From Selenomonas sp. (GTDB taxonomy: Bacteria > Bacillota > Negativicutes > Selenomonadales > Selenomonadaceae), in assembly GCA_018052705.1 (NCBI GenBank), contig JAGPMW010000009.1:1-64000 (forward strand): DNA of 64,000 bases, in the 5' to 3' direction. A model generated the notes under the pieces. That model was not told the DNA's origin and searched no databases. It was given only the letters and a program-made list of their open reading frames with translations. Position numbers and translations under genes: made by a program. Below, in pieces: positions 9,619 to 19,514 of the stretch (the stretch's first letter is position 1; every line of letters begins with the position of its first letter).

Positions 9619-9632
9619 TTCACAGCCTCCTA

Positions 9633-10139
9633 TTAACCTAAGATTTCCTGAACGGTCTTGCCACGGAGCTCTGCAACATCCTCAGCGCATTTCAGCGACG
9701 TGAGGCCAGCCATGGTAGCACGTACCATGTTGTTCGGGTTGGAAGAACCGAGGGACTTCGTCAGGATGTCATGAACGCCTGCCAGCTCGAGCACTGCACG
9801 TGCCGGGCCGCCAGCGATAACACCAGTACCTTTGGCAGCCGGTTTCAGCATAACCTTACCAGCACCGAAGATACCTACCATCTCATGAGGAATCGTACGA
9901 CCATCGAACAGAGCAACCTCTACCAGGTTCTTCTTTGCATCTTCGACACCCTTACGGATTGCCTCTGGAACCTCAGCTGCTTTGCCGAGGCCAACGCCAA
10001 CTTTGCCTTTCTTGTTGCCAACAACGACAAGGGCGCTGAACGAGAAGCGACGGCCGCCTTTGACGACTTTCGCAACTCGATTGATATATACAACTTTCTC
10101 CTCGAACTCAGGAGTTTCGTTGTCCATATTTCTAGCCAT
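9633..10139 (-). CDS. rpsE: 30S ribosomal protein S5
   Basis: S5 (168 residues) lines the mRNA entry channel and affects decoding accuracy. The N-terminal double-stranded RNA-binding domain has [17 protein letters not shown] and [11 protein letters not shown]. The C-terminal half has [15 protein letters not shown] and [14 protein letters not shown]. It is in the standard position after rplR. Confidence 0.97.
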   Translation of the reverse strand: MARNMDNETPEFEEKVVYINRVAKVVKGGRRFSFSALVVVGNKKGKVGVGLGKAAEVPEAIRKGVEDAKKNLVEVALFDGRTIPHEMVGIFGAGKVMLKPAAKGTGVIAGGPARAVLELAGVHDILTKSLGSSNPNNMVRATMAGLTSLKCAEDVAELRGKTVQEILG

Positions 10140-10164
10140 TCATTTACCTCCTTATATCAATGAT

Positions 10165-10524
10165 TTAGAATTTCAGACCAGCTTCACGAGCGGCCTCAGC
10201 CAGAGCAGCAACACGGCCATGATATACATAACCGCCACGGTCGAATACGACCTCGTTGATACCCTTTGCGAGAGCACGCTTTGCGATTTCAGCACCAACA
10301 GCCTTAGCTGCTTCGATGTTGCCGCCGTAAGTCTCGACACCCTTATCCTGGGTGCTGGCGGACACTACGGTCACGCCCTTCTCATCATCAATAACCTGAG
10401 CGTAAATGTTTGCCAGGCTGCGATATACATTGAGGCGCGGACGAGCCGTGGTGCCTGCAATGTGGTTACGAACACGCAGATGACGTTTCTGACGTGCTTT
10501 ATTTTTATCTGCTTTAAGAAGCAC
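10165..10524 (-). CDS. rplR: 50S ribosomal protein L18
   Basis: L18 (119 residues) binds 5S rRNA together with L5. A basic N-terminus leads into [23 protein letters not shown]. The C-terminal [26 protein letters not shown] is diagnostic. It lies between rplF and rpsE. Confidence 0.97.
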   Translation of the reverse strand: MLLKADKNKARQKRHLRVRNHIAGTTARPRLNVYRSLANIYAQVIDDEKGVTVVSASTQDKGVETYGGNIEAAKAVGAEIAKRALAKGINEVVFDRGGYVYHGRVAALAEAAREAGLKF

Positions 10525-10554
10525 AGGGATTCACTCCTTTCTCGAATTAGTTTC

Positions 10555-11106
10555 TTATTTCTTACCCTTAGCGCCAGCTTTACCCTCTTTACGACGGATA
10601 TGTTCGCCAGCGTATTTGATGCCTTTGCCTTTGTACGGCTCTGGCTCACGGAAGCTGCGGATCTCAGCTGCAACCTGGCCAACGGCTTCTTTGTCGATAC
10701 CTTTGACCGTGATGGCAGTCGCAGACGGTACATCGAACTCGATGCCCTTCGGCGGCTCAACAACAACCGGGTGAGAGAAACCAAGGGACAGGTTCAGCGC
10801 GTTGCCCTTTTTCTGAGCACGATAGCCGACACCATTGATTTCGAGCTCCTTGGTGAAGCCATCCGTTACACCAACAACCATGTTGTTGATGAGCGAACGG
10901 GACAGACCATGGAGTGATCTGTGGTTCTTATCGTCGGAAGGACGCTCTACCTTTAAGATATTGCCTTCGACAGTTACTTTCATTTCCGGATGAATATGGC
11001 GGGAAAGTTCACCTTTCGGGCCCTTTACTTTGACCAAATTGTCCTCACCAAACGTAACGGTTACGCCAGCTGGGATTTCAATTGGTGCATTACCAATTCT
11101 TGACAT
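10555..11106 (-). CDS. rplF: 50S ribosomal protein L6
   Basis: L6 (183 residues) lies near the factor-binding site of the large subunit. It consists of two repeated domains. [12 protein letters not shown] opens the protein, and [21 protein letters not shown] near the end is the family signature. Position after rpsH is standard. Confidence 0.97.
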   Translation of the reverse strand: MSRIGNAPIEIPAGVTVTFGEDNLVKVKGPKGELSRHIHPEMKVTVEGNILKVERPSDDKNHRSLHGLSRSLINNMVVGVTDGFTKELEINGVGYRAQKKGNALNLSLGFSHPVVVEPPKGIEFDVPSATAITVKGIDKEAVGQVAAEIRSFREPEPYKGKGIKYAGEHIRRKEGKAGAKGKK

Positions 11107-11131
11107 CTGTACACCTCCTGACTATTTTCGA

Positions 11132-11530
11132 TTACCAAACGTATGCTACGACTTCGCCGCCGAGACCAGCTTTGCGAGCCTGCTTGTCGCTCATGATTCC
11201 CTTGGAAGTGGAAATGATAGCGATGCCGAGACCGCCCAGAACGCGCGGGATCTCATTGTGTTTTGCATACTGACGAAGACCTGGCTTCGAAATACGTTTG
11301 ATACCGGAAATAACCTTCTCACGGTTAGGACCGTATTTGAGGGAAACAGAGATAACACCCTGCTTGTTGTCCTCATTGAAGGCGTAGTCTTTAATGAAAC
11401 CCTCTTCCTTCAGTACCGCTGCGATAGCGATCTTGATTTTGGAACCCGGAATTTCAACATTTTCGTGGTATACACTGTTTGCATTGCGCAAACGAGTCAG
11501 CATATCTGCAATAGGATCAGTCATTGCCAT
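11132..11530 (-). CDS. rpsH: 30S ribosomal protein S8
   Basis: S8 (132 residues) binds the central domain of 16S rRNA and in several bacteria represses spc-operon translation. [18 protein letters not shown] at the N-terminus and [21 protein letters not shown] near the end are typical. It lies between rpsZ and rplF. Confidence 0.97.
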   Translation of the reverse strand: MAMTDPIADMLTRLRNANSVYHENVEIPGSKIKIAIAAVLKEEGFIKDYAFNEDNKQGVISVSLKYGPNREKVISGIKRISKPGLRQYAKHNEIPRVLGGLGIAIISTSKGIMSDKQARKAGLGGEVVAYVW

Positions 11531-11564
11531 TGAATCGATATCCTCCTTTAATTGTTCTAAATAA

Positions 11565-11750
11565 TTACCAGCTTGCTTTGGTTACGCCCGGGATAGCACC
11601 TTTGTAGCTCTGCTCACGGAAGCAGATACGGCACATATCGAACTTGCGCATATAACCATGCGGACGACCGCAGATCTTGCAGCGATTATAGCCGCGCGTG
11701 GAGAATTTCGGCTCTTTGCTCCACTTTTCAACCATAGATTTCTTAGCCAA
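11565..11750 (-). CDS. rpsZ: 30S ribosomal protein S14, zinc type
   Basis: This 61-residue S14 is the short zinc-binding form: CKIC and CRIC pairs (about 24-27 and 40-43) flank [12 protein letters not shown]. Most Firmicutes keep this form in the spc operon. A zinc-free paralog, if the genome has one, is not in this window. It lies between rplE and rpsH. Confidence 0.96.
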   Translation of the reverse strand: MAKKSMVEKWSKEPKFSTRGYNRCKICGRPHGYMRKFDMCRICFREQSYKGAIPGVTKASW

Positions 11751-11764
11751 GTTTCCTTACCTCC

Positions 11765-12304
11765 TTACGCTTTGAACGGCATACCCATAAGTTTCAGGAG
11801 CTCTCTGGCTTCTTCATCCGTATTTGCCGTCGTAACAATAACAATGTTCATTCCGCGGATCTTGTCGATCTTATCGTACTCGATTTCCGGGAAAATGAGC
11901 TGCTCGTTGAGTCCAATACCATAGTTACCACGACCGTCGAAAGCTTTGCCGCTTACGCCACGGAAGTCACGAACACGCGGTAAAGCAGCGTTCATGAACT
12001 TGTCGAGGAACTCATACATGCGCTGGCCGCGCAGGGTGACTTTGCAGCCGATTGGCATGCCTTCACGGAGTTTCCAAGCTGCGAGAGATTTCTTCGCACG
12101 CGTCAACAGTGGCTTCTGGCCAGAGATGATCGTCAGATCACTTACGGCCGAGTCCAGAGCTTTCGGGTTACCGACAGCTTCGCCAACGCCCATGTTGATG
12201 ATGATCTTCTCAACTTTCGGAAGCTGCATCACGTTCTTATAGCCAAACTTCTCAGTCATAGCCTTGCAGACTTCGTTCTGGTATTTATCCTGTAATCTAT
12301 TCAC
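11765..12304 (-). CDS. rplE: 50S ribosomal protein L5
   Basis: L5 (179 residues) binds 5S rRNA and contacts the P-site tRNA. Family stretches are [51 protein letters not shown], and the C-terminal [19 protein letters not shown]. It is in standard order after rplX. Confidence 0.97.
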   Translation of the reverse strand: MNRLQDKYQNEVCKAMTEKFGYKNVMQLPKVEKIIINMGVGEAVGNPKALDSAVSDLTIISGQKPLLTRAKKSLAAWKLREGMPIGCKVTLRGQRMYEFLDKFMNAALPRVRDFRGVSGKAFDGRGNYGIGLNEQLIFPEIEYDKIDKIRGMNIVIVTTANTDEEARELLKLMGMPFKA

Positions 12305-12325
12305 TAAATGCTCCTCCTTTCCTGA

Positions 12326-12658
12326 TTATTTCGTCTGATCGATAACTTCGCCGCACTTTTTGCAAGCGCGAACCATTTTACCATTAACTTCTTTGTGGGC
12401 AACGCGGGTCGGCTTAGAGCAAGCCGGGCAGACGAGCATAACTTTGCAAGCATGCATCGGAACTTCTTTAACAAGAATTCCGCCCTGCGGAGCTTTCTGG
12501 TTCGGTTTCGTGTGACGTTTTACTTTGTTGACGCCCTCGACAACAACCTTACCTTTTTTCGGCATAGCCGCAACGACCTTGCCTTGTTTGCCTTTATCTT
12601 TACCGGACAACACAACAACGGTGTCGTCCTTCTTTACGTTCATCTTAACGAATGCCAA
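12326..12658 (-). CDS. rplX: 50S ribosomal protein L24
   Basis: L24 (110 residues) starts large-subunit assembly. The KOW motif is in [21 protein letters not shown]. The C-terminal third has a CPAC...CKKC zinc-ribbon pattern (about 77-101) found in a subset of bacterial L24. It lies between rplN and rplE. Confidence 0.96.
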   Translation of the reverse strand: MAFVKMNVKKDDTVVVLSGKDKGKQGKVVAAMPKKGKVVVEGVNKVKRHTKPNQKAPQGGILVKEVPMHACKVMLVCPACSKPTRVAHKEVNGKMVRACKKCGEVIDQTK

Positions 12659-12676
12659 AATCGCACCTCCTCACAA

Positions 12677-13045
12677 TTAAAGTACTTCAGGAGCCAGGGA
12701 AACGATCTTCATGAAGTCTTTATCGCGAAGCTCTCTAGCTACTGGTCCGAAAATACGCGTCCCTTTCGGAGTCTTATCATCTTTGATGAGAACAGCTGCG
12801 TTTTCATCAAAACGGATGTAAGAGCCGTCGGTACGACGCAGGCCCTTTACACTGCGGACTACAACTGCTTTAACGACATCGCCCTTCTTGACCGTGCCGC
12901 CTGGAGCAGCAGATTTAACTGCAGCTACGATTACATCACCAATGTTGGCATACTTACGATAGGAACCGCCAAGTACACGGATGCACATGATTTCTTTTGC
13001 GCCAGTGTTGTCGCCAACCTGCAGAATTGTTTGCTGTTGGATCAT
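12677..13045 (-). CDS. rplN: 50S ribosomal protein L14
   Basis: L14 (122 residues) forms an intersubunit bridge. [27 protein letters not shown] opens the protein, and [28 protein letters not shown] closes it, both strongly conserved. It lies between rpsQ and rplX. Confidence 0.97.
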   Translation of the reverse strand: MIQQQTILQVGDNTGAKEIMCIRVLGGSYRKYANIGDVIVAAVKSAAPGGTVKKGDVVKAVVVRSVKGLRRTDGSYIRFDENAAVLIKDDKTPKGTRIFGPVARELRDKDFMKIVSLAPEVL

Positions 13046-13075
13046 TGTTTGACCTCCTTCTTCCAGTTTTGGGGA

Positions 13076-13336
13076 TTATTTTGCTCTCTCGATGATTTCT
13101 ACAACTCTCCAGCGCTTCGTCTTGGACAGTGGGCGGGTTTCCATCAGGGAAACCTTATCGCCTACATGAGCATCGTTCTTCTCATCATGGGCATGGAATT
13201 TCACCGTTCTCTTTACCGGCTTCTTGTACAGTTTGTGCTGCTCGAGTTCCTCTACCGCAACTACAACTGTTTTATCCATTTTGTCGGAAATAACCTTACC
13301 GACTTTAATTTTTCGTACGTTTCTTTCGCTCATTAG
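13076..13336 (-). CDS. rpsQ: 30S ribosomal protein S17
   Basis: S17 is an OB-fold small-subunit protein. The reading frame opens at 13357, but the likely start is the ATG at 13336 ([14 protein letters not shown], 86 residues), because an AAGGAGG ribosome site lies just before it. The core has [12 protein letters not shown] and [24 protein letters not shown]. It lies between rpmC and rplN. Confidence 0.95.
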   Translation of the reverse strand, partial: LMSERNVRKIKVGKVISDKMDKTVVVAVEELEQHKLYKKPVKRTVKFHAHDEKNDAHVGDKVSLMETRPLSKTKRWRVVEIIERAK

Positions 13337-13369
13337 GGAGCCTCCTTCCTTATGCATATCAGATTGCGA

Positions 13370-13564
13370 TTAAGCCTGAAGCTTGGTCTCGCGCTGGATC
13401 GTCTTAATACGGGCGATCGTCTTTTTTACTTCTTTGATACGCATCGGGTTCTCAAGCTGGCCAGTAGCAAGCTGGAAACGGAGGTTGAACAGTTCCTCTT
13501 TGAGCGAAGCAAGTTTCTGGTTAAGCTCGTCAGCACTCATCTCACGAATCTCATTAACCTTCAT
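13370..13564 (-). CDS. rpmC: 50S ribosomal protein L29
   Basis: L29 (64 residues) is a helical hairpin beside the polypeptide exit, part of the docking site for SRP and trigger factor. [40 protein letters not shown] is typical of the family. It overlaps the end of rplP by 11 bases, so translation is probably coupled. Confidence 0.96.
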   Translation of the reverse strand: MKVNEIREMSADELNQKLASLKEELFNLRFQLATGQLENPMRIKEVKKTIARIKTIQRETKLQA

Positions 13565-13994
13565 TTACTTCACCGCCCTCTGCTTTAGTCTCTTTCTCAA
13601 CGAACTTCGTCTTGATTGGCAGCTTATGACCTGCAAGGCGCATAGCTTCCTGTGCGATTTCCTTGGTTACGCCGTCCATCTCGAAGAGGACACGGCCCGG
13701 TTTAACAACCGCAACCCAATACTCTGGCGAACCTTTACCGGAACCCATGCGGGTCTCAGCCGGTTTTGCCGTTACTGGCTTATCCGGGAAAATCTTAATC
13801 CAGACCTGACCACCACGTTTGATGTAGCGGGTCATAGCAATACGAGCTGCCTCAATCTGGCGGTTCGTGATCCATGCCGGCTCAAGAGCCACAAGACCAT
13901 ACTGGCCATGGCTTACCGTATTGCCGCGATGAGCTTTGCCCTTCATACGGCCACGGAACTGCTTACGATATTTAACTCTCTTTGGTAATAACAT
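13554..13994 (-). CDS. rplP: 50S ribosomal protein L16
   Basis: L16 (146 residues) helps position the tRNA acceptor arm. [41 protein letters not shown] and [23 protein letters not shown] are conserved. Its ATG overlaps the rpsC stop by one base (TAATG). Its own end overlaps rpmC. The acidic tail ([10 protein letters not shown]) is a modest extension. Confidence 0.97.
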   Translation of the reverse strand: MLLPKRVKYRKQFRGRMKGKAHRGNTVSHGQYGLVALEPAWITNRQIEAARIAMTRYIKRGGQVWIKIFPDKPVTAKPAETRMGSGKGSPEYWVAVVKPGRVLFEMDGVTKEIAQEAMRLAGHKLPIKTKFVEKETKAEGGEVNEG

Positions 13995-14662
13995 TAAGCT
14001 TCGCTCCCTTCAGCTGCAGCAGTGCGCTGCTTTCTTTCCGGAAGAACTTCACCCTTGAAGATCCATACTTTTACGCCGATACGGCCGTAAGTCGTGTGAG
14101 CTTCTGCCGTACCGTAATCGATATCAGCGCGGAGCGTATGAAGAGGAATGCTGCCTTCACGGTAAGCTTCCTTACGAGCTATTTCAGCGCCACCGAGACG
14201 GCCGCCCAGAGCAACCTTGATTCCCTTGGCACCGAGACGCATCGTACGGCCAACAGCCTGCTTCATCGCACGGCGGAAAGCGATGCGGCGTTCGAGCTGC
14301 TGAGCAATGTTCTCAGCAACGAGCGTTGCGTCCATATCCGGCTGCTTGATTTCTGCAATGTTGATGTCAACACGTTTCGTCGTGTATTTCTTCAGACCTT
14401 CTTTGATCTGTTCAATGCCCGAACCACCGCGGCCAATAACCATACCTGGCTTTGCCGTATGGATGGTAAGCTTCAGACGGTTCTTGCTGCGCTCCGTCTC
14501 GATTCTGGACACACCGGCTGCCTGAAGGCTCTGCTTCAGATAGTCACGGATTTTAATATCTTCATGCAGGTTTACTGCAAAATCTTTGTCTGCATACCAC
14601 TTAGCATCCCAAGTCTTGACGATGCCAAGGCGAATACCATGCGGATTAACTTTCTGACCCAA
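13994..14662 (-). CDS. rpsC: 30S ribosomal protein S3
   Basis: S3 (222 residues) forms part of the mRNA entry tunnel and its helicase. [13 protein letters not shown] opens the protein. The KH domain has [16 protein letters not shown] (about 75-92), and the C-terminal domain has [22 protein letters not shown]. It lies between rplV and rplP. Confidence 0.97.
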   Translation of the reverse strand: MGQKVNPHGIRLGIVKTWDAKWYADKDFAVNLHEDIKIRDYLKQSLQAAGVSRIETERSKNRLKLTIHTAKPGMVIGRGGSGIEQIKEGLKKYTTKRVDINIAEIKQPDMDATLVAENIAQQLERRIAFRRAMKQAVGRTMRLGAKGIKVALGGRLGGAEIARKEAYREGSIPLHTLRADIDYGTAEAHTTYGRIGVKVWIFKGEVLPERKQRTAAAEGSEA

Positions 14663-14678
14663 TCCGTTTCCCTCCTTC

Positions 14679-15014
14679 TTAGTTCTTCTCGTCTACGACG
14701 ATAGTTACATGAGACGTACGCTTCAAAATCTTGAACGCCTGTCCACGAGAACGCGGATGGATACGTTTCATCGTCGGGCCGCCATCAGCGAATGCCGTCT
14801 TGATGAAGAGTTTATCAACGTCCATATCGAAGTTGTTCTCAGCGTTTGCTACAGCAGAACGCAGAACCTTCTCTACTACTTCAGCGCCAGCCTTCGGCGT
14901 GAATTTCAGGATTGCAAATGCTTCTGCAATGTTCTTGCCACGGATAAGATCCAGGACTACACGAACTTTGCGCGGAGCAATGCGAACGAATTTAGCTACT
15001 GCTTTAGATTCCAC
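14679..15014 (-). CDS. rplV: 50S ribosomal protein L22
   Basis: L22 (111 residues) lines the exit tunnel, and its loop contacts macrolides and stalling peptides. [18 protein letters not shown] and the hairpin-end region [25 protein letters not shown] are typical. It lies between rpsS and rpsC. Confidence 0.97.
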   Translation of the reverse strand: MESKAVAKFVRIAPRKVRVVLDLIRGKNIAEAFAILKFTPKAGAEVVEKVLRSAVANAENNFDMDVDKLFIKTAFADGGPTMKRIHPRSRGQAFKILKRTSHVTIVVDEKN

Positions 15015-15035
15015 AAGGATTCTCCTTTCGCAAAA

Positions 15036-15317
15036 TTATTTCAGTGCAGTCTTTCTCTCTTCGCCACCATGACCCTTGAACGTACGGGTCGGAGCGAATT
15101 CGCCGAGCTTATGGCCAACCATATCCTCAGTTACATAAACTGGGACATGCTTGCGGCCATCATGAACAGCAATCGTATGACCTACGAAGTCCGGGAAAAT
15201 CGTGGAGCTTCTCGACCAGGTCTTAACAACTTTTTTATCTTTAGCTTCGTTGAGAGCATTCATTTTCTTCATGAGGCTTTCTGCAACGTAAGGTCCTTTT
15301 TTGATAGATCTTGACAA
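15036..15317 (-). CDS. rpsS: 30S ribosomal protein S19
   Basis: S19 (93 residues) sits in the 30S head with S13. [19 protein letters not shown] and [39 protein letters not shown] match the family throughout. It lies between rplB and rplV. Confidence 0.97.
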   Translation of the reverse strand: MSRSIKKGPYVAESLMKKMNALNEAKDKKVVKTWSRSSTIFPDFVGHTIAVHDGRKHVPVYVTEDMVGHKLGEFAPTRTFKGHGGEERKTALK

Positions 15318-15369
15318 AGTGTCTCCTCCTTTCGTCAGGCGGCATCAGGCTGCCTGTCGATTTCTATGA

Positions 15370-16197
15370 TTATTTCGTACGGCCTCTGACAATGAGACGA
15401 TCCGAAGCTTTCTTGCGACGGGTCTTGGCACCCATAGCGCATTTGCCCCATTTCGTAACAGGGTTCTTGCGGCCAACTGGGGAACGACCCTCACCACCAC
15501 CATGCGGATGGTCATTCGGGTTCATCGCAGTACCACGGTTCTCCGGACGAACGCCCAGCCAACGGTTACGGCCTGCTTTACCAATCGTGATGTTCTCATG
15601 CTCCAGGTTGCCAACTTCGCCGATTGTTGCACGGCAGTTGATATGAACCTTGCGGAGTTCACCAGACGGCATACGGAGGAGTGCGTAATCGCCTTCCTTT
15701 GCCATGAGCTGAGCAGACGTACCAGCACTACGGACGAGCTGTGCGCCCTTGCCGATCTTAAGCTCAATATTATGGATAGTCGTACCAACCGGAATGTTCT
15801 TCAACGGGAGAGCATTACCAGCCTTGATGTCAGCGTCCGGGCCAGAAACGACCTGGTCACCAACCTTAAGACCATTCGGTGCGAGGATATAGCGCTTCTC
15901 ACCATCAACATAGTTGAGGAGAGCAATGCGTGCGCTACGGTTCGGGTCGTACTCGATGGTAGCGACGCGAGCCGGGATACCGTCCTTATTACGCTTGAAA
16001 TCGATCACGCGATAAAGACGTTTATGTCCGCCGCCCTGATGACGAACGGTCATACGACCCTGCTGATTACGACCGCCTTTTTTCGTCAGGCGCTCAGTCA
16101 GGGATTTCTCAGGTTTGTCAGTCGTGATCTCGTCGAAGGAAGCGACGGTCATGAAACGACGACCTGCAGAATATGGTTTAAAACTCTTTACTGCCAC
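15370..16197 (-). CDS. rplB: 50S ribosomal protein L2
   Basis: L2 (275 residues) is one of the most conserved large-subunit proteins and supports peptidyl transferase assembly. The HPHGGGEG loop near residue 230 carries the functionally important His. Other marks are [19 protein letters not shown] and [16 protein letters not shown]. It lies between rplW and rpsS. Confidence 0.98.
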   Translation of the reverse strand: MAVKSFKPYSAGRRFMTVASFDEITTDKPEKSLTERLTKKGGRNQQGRMTVRHQGGGHKRLYRVIDFKRNKDGIPARVATIEYDPNRSARIALLNYVDGEKRYILAPNGLKVGDQVVSGPDADIKAGNALPLKNIPVGTTIHNIELKIGKGAQLVRSAGTSAQLMAKEGDYALLRMPSGELRKVHINCRATIGEVGNLEHENITIGKAGRNRWLGVRPENRGTAMNPNDHPHGGGEGRSPVGRKNPVTKWGKCAMGAKTRRKKASDRLIVRGRTK

Positions 16198-16220
16198 TTA
16201 AATTTACCTCCTTTTCTCAA

Positions 16221-16502
16221 TTATGCTTCGAAGAACTCAATGCTTTCGCCAGCAGCGAGTTTCACGATAGCTTTTTTATAGTCAGGGCGCTTGCCAGACG
16301 TGCGGCCCATGCGTTTCGTTTTACCAAGTACGTTGACCGTGTTGACTTTCTCAACTTTAACATTGAAAACTTCAGCAACAGCTTTAGCAATCTCGATCTT
16401 GTTGGCTGCTTTCGCAACAACGAAGACGTACTTGCCTTCAGCCATAAGCTGAGTCGTTCTCTCCGTGATCAGCGGACGGATAAGGATATCACGTGCTTCC
16501 AT
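16221..16502 (-). CDS. rplW: 50S ribosomal protein L23
   Basis: L23 (93 residues) is the main docking site for trigger factor and SRP at the tunnel exit. It starts [52 protein letters not shown] is typical. Its ATG overlaps the rplD stop by one base. Confidence 0.96.
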   Translation of the reverse strand: MEARDILIRPLITERTTQLMAEGKYVFVVAKAANKIEIAKAVAEVFNVKVEKVNTVNVLGKTKRMGRTSGKRPDYKKAIVKLAAGESIEFFEA

Positions 16503-17125
16503 TATGCGAATACCTCCTCGATACGGGTGATGGCATCCTTCGTGATGAACAGTTTGTCATTATTCAGGATATCAAAGACATTCAGACCCATCATGTTGAT
16601 GGCTTTTACACCCGGAATGTTGCGTGCGGATTTCTCCACGTTCTCAGCTTCATCGGCAGTGATGAAAAGGACTTTCTTCTCTGCTTTGAAATCGCCAAGC
16701 ATCTTAACGACCTGTTTCGTTTTCGGAGCTTCGAAATCGAGGCTGTCGAGAACTACGAGCTCACCGCTCTTAACTTTGTCGGAAAGTGCGCATTTAATTG
16801 CCAGACGGCGCTGTTTACGCGGCATGTTGAAGGCATATTTGCGCGGATGCGGTCCAAAGACCGTGCCGCCGCCAACCCACAACGGACTGCGCGTCGAACC
16901 GGAACGTGCCCGGCCAGTGCCTTTCTGCTTCCAAGGCTTGCGGCCGCCACCACGGACGAAGCTTCTCGTCTTGGTAGCATGCGTGCCCAGACGCTGTGCT
17001 GCTAGCTGCATTACAACGGCCTGATGGAGAAGACCTGAGTTCATCTCTACGCCGAAGATGCTGTCATTCAATTCGATATCGCCAACTTTGTTGTTGGTGA
17101 TGTCATAAACTGCTACTGTAGCCAT
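16502..17125 (-). CDS. rplD: 50S ribosomal protein L4
   Basis: L4 (207 residues) has a long loop that reaches the exit tunnel: [36 protein letters not shown] (about 53-88). In gamma-proteobacteria L4 also represses the S10 operon. That role is not established for this lineage. It lies between rplC and rplW. Confidence 0.97.
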   Translation of the reverse strand: MATVAVYDITNNKVGDIELNDSIFGVEMNSGLLHQAVVMQLAAQRLGTHATKTRSFVRGGGRKPWKQKGTGRARSGSTRSPLWVGGGTVFGPHPRKYAFNMPRKQRRLAIKCALSDKVKSGELVVLDSLDFEAPKTKQVVKMLGDFKAEKKVLFITADEAENVEKSARNIPGVKAINMMGLNVFDILNNDKLFITKDAITRIEEVFA

Positions 17126-17148
17126 AATTTAGGTTTTCCTCCTTCCAA

Positions 17149-17793
17149 TTAGTTTTTGCCCGGTTTTACGGTATTCTTAATCACAACGAAACTCTTCTTC
17201 GGGCCCGGAATCGCGCCCTTGATGAGAATCAGGTTGCGGTCTGTATCTACACGAACAACCGTGAGACGCTGAACCGTAACGCGCTCGCCACCCATACGGC
17301 CCGGCAATTTCTTGCCTTTGAGCACACGTCCACCAGGACCACTGATCATTGCACCAGTTGAACCCGGCTCACGATGGGATTTAGAACCATGTCCCATAGG
17401 ACCACAGGCGAAGTTGTGACGTTTGATACCGCCGGCAAAACCTTTACCTTTGGAAGTACCAGTAACATCGACTAATTCTCCAGCACCAAATATGTCAACG
17501 CCGATGGAATCACCGACTTTGTATTCAGAAGGATCCTGAAGACGCATTTCACGGATAAATTTGACCGGCTTAACGCCAGCTTTATCGAAATGGCCCTTCA
17601 TTGGTTTGTTCACTTTGTATTCTTTTACTTCACCGAAGCCAAGCTGAACTGAGTTGTAACCGTCGCTCTCGACCGTCTTGTTCTGAATAACAATATTGTT
17701 ACCAGACTCAACAACCGTGACCGGGACAACTTTGCCCTCTTCCGTGAAGATCTGGGTCATGCCCAGTTTTCTACCTAAAATTGCTTTAGACAT
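17149..17793 (-). CDS. rplC: 50S ribosomal protein L3
   Basis: L3 (214 residues) nucleates the 50S subunit, and its extension approaches the peptidyl transferase centre. AILGRKLGMTQIF opens the protein. GKGFAGGIKRHNFACGPMGHGSKSHREPGSTG and PGRVLKGKKLPGRMGGERVTVQ-type segments are visible. It lies between rpsJ and rplD. Confidence 0.97.
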   Translation of the reverse strand: MSKAILGRKLGMTQIFTEEGKVVPVTVVESGNNIVIQNKTVESDGYNSVQLGFGEVKEYKVNKPMKGHFDKAGVKPVKFIREMRLQDPSEYKVGDSIGVDIFGAGELVDVTGTSKGKGFAGGIKRHNFACGPMGHGSKSHREPGSTGAMISGPGGRVLKGKKLPGRMGGERVTVQRLTVVRVDTDRNLILIKGAIPGPKKSFVVIKNTVKPGKN

Positions 17794-17811
17794 TCATTCC
17801 ACCTCCTCGGA

Positions 17812-18123
17812 TTATAATTTGATTTCGATGTCTACACCAGCCGGAAGGTCAAGGCGCATCAGCGCATCTACCGTCTTATTTGTCGGCTGCAGGATGTCGA
17901 TAAGACGCTTGTGAGTTCTCATTTCGAACTGCTCACGGGAATCTTTATTGACATGCGGGGAACGCAAAATCGTGTAGATATTCTTCTCCGTCGGGAGTGG
18001 AATCGGACCAGATACCATAGCACCAGTCTTCTTTGCAGTATCCACAATCTTTACTGCGCTCTGATCGAGGGCTTTATGATCATAAGCCTTCAAACGAATT
18101 CTAATCTTTTGATTCTTAGACAA
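17812..18123 (-). CDS. rpsJ: 30S ribosomal protein S10
   Basis: S10 (103 residues) is part of the 30S head and also of Nus antitermination complexes. The frame is open upstream to 18231, but the protein surely starts at the TTG at 18123 ([16 protein letters not shown]), behind an AAGGAGG ribosome site. This gives the normal family length. It is the first gene of the S10 operon and is preceded by a leader of about 120 bases. Confidence 0.96.
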   Translation of the reverse strand: MSKNQKIRIRLKAYDHKALDQSAVKIVDTAKKTGAMVSGPIPLPTEKNIYTILRSPHVNKDSREQFEMRTHKRLIDILQPTNKTVDALMRLDLPAGVDIEIKL

Positions 18124-18245
18124 TTGTTTTTCCTCCTTATCGTCCGGACTCTCGGCCCAAACATTTCTCCGTAACAGTTCCCTCGGACAATGCCGAGCCA
18201 TCTGCCACGTCATCGCATTGGGGGGTACCATATATATTAAACCTT
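18124..18245 (-). promoter_or_regulatory. S10-operon leader
   Basis: This stretch between the tuf terminator and rpsJ has no gene. It starts with an AT-rich segment (TTAATATATATGG on the minus strand) that could hold a -10, but no clear -35. It contains a hairpin CTCGG...CCGAG (18182-18197), so a structured 5' leader is likely. Confidence 0.45.
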
Positions 18246-18252
18246 TAAATAA

Positions 18253-18272
18253 GAGCGGCGCGAGCGCCGCCC
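18253..18272 (-). terminator. Terminator-like hairpin after tuf
   Basis: A GC-rich stem GCGGCG/CGCCGC (18255-18260 and 18265-18270) is followed on the minus strand by TCTTATTT. It lies 28 bases after the tuf stop and probably separates the str transcript from the S10 operon, at least in part. Confidence 0.7.
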
Positions 18273-18300
18273 TTACCTATTGGCTTAATTGATTTGGAAA

Positions 18301-19497
18301 TTAGCCTTCAACAATTTCCGTTACGCGGCCAGCACCAACGGTGTGACCACCCTCACGGATTGCGAAACGCAGGCCCTTCTCGATAGCGATCGGAGTGATG
18401 AGCTCAACGTCCATCTCGATGTTATCGCCAGGCATAACCATTTCCGTGCCTTCCGGCAGGTTTACCACACCCGTAACGTCAGTCGTACGGAAGTAGAACT
18501 GCGGACGGTAGTTCGTGAAGAACGGAGTATGACGGCCGCCTTCTTCTTTAGTCAGAACATAGACCTGACCTTTGAATTTCGTGTGCGGATGAATCGAACC
18601 CGGCTTGGACAGAACCTGACCACGCTCGATCTCTTTGCGGTCGATACCACGGAGCAGTGCGCCGATGTTATCACCAGCAACAGCGCTGTCGAGCATCTTA
18701 CGGAACATCTCGATGCCCGTAATAACCGTCTGTTTCGGCTGATCCTGCAGACCAACGATCTCAATCGTATCGTTCATCTTGATCTCGCCACGCTCAACAC
18801 GGCCCGTAGCAACAGTACCACGGCCAGTGATCGTGAAGACATCCTCGACCGGCATCAGGAACGGTTTTTCCGTATCACGAGTCGGAGTCGGGATGTACTC
18901 ATCAACAGCATCCATCAGCTCAACGATCTTGGCCTGCATGTCAGCATCGCCTTCGAGAGCCTTCAGAGCGGAACCAACAACAACTGGAATGTCATCGCCC
19001 GGATATTCGTAGCTGGAGAGCAGCTCGCGAACTTCCATCTCTACGAGCTCGAGGAGCTCCGGATCGTCAACCTGGTCAACCTTGTTCAGGAAGACAACGA
19101 TTGCCGGTACGCCAACCTGACGTGCGAGCAGGATATGCTCACGAGTCTGCGGCATCGGGCCATCAGCAGCGGATACAACGAGGATAGCACCATCCATCTG
19201 AGCAGCACCAGTGATCATGTTCTTGACATAGTCAGCATGGCCCGGGCAGTCAACGTGTGCATAATGACGGTTTTTCGTCTCATACTCAACGTGTGCCGTG
19301 TTGATGGTGATACCGCGCTCGCGCTCCTCTGGAGCCTTATCGATATCAGCATAGTCCTCGAAGGAAGCTTTGCAGCCTTCCGTCTGGGACAGAACTTTCG
19401 TGATTGCAGCCGTCAGCGTCGTCTTGCCATGGTCAACGTGACCAATGGTTCCGATGTTAACATGCGGTTTAGTTCTTTCAAACTTTTCTTTAGCCAT
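18301..19497 (-). CDS. tuf: Elongation factor Tu
   Basis: EF-Tu (398 residues) delivers aminoacyl-tRNA to the ribosome as a GTP complex. G motifs are visible: [10 protein letters not shown] (18-27), DCPGH (about 81-85) and NKVD (about 136-139). Domains 2 and 3 show [13 protein letters not shown] and MVMPGDN. It follows fusA by 17 bases. No second tuf copy is present in the window. Confidence 0.98.
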   Translation of the reverse strand: MAKEKFERTKPHVNIGTIGHVDHGKTTLTAAITKVLSQTEGCKASFEDYADIDKAPEERERGITINTAHVEYETKNRHYAHVDCPGHADYVKNMITGAAQMDGAILVVSAADGPMPQTREHILLARQVGVPAIVVFLNKVDQVDDPELLELVEMEVRELLSSYEYPGDDIPVVVGSALKALEGDADMQAKIVELMDAVDEYIPTPTRDTEKPFLMPVEDVFTITGRGTVATGRVERGEIKMNDTIEIVGLQDQPKQTVITGIEMFRKMLDSAVAGDNIGALLRGIDRKEIERGQVLSKPGSIHPHTKFKGQVYVLTKEEGGRHTPFFTNYRPQFYFRTTDVTGVVNLPEGTEMVMPGDNIEMDVELITPIAIEKGLRFAIREGGHTVGAGRVTEIVEG

Positions 19498-19514
19498 TTG
19501 TGTTTTTTCCTCCC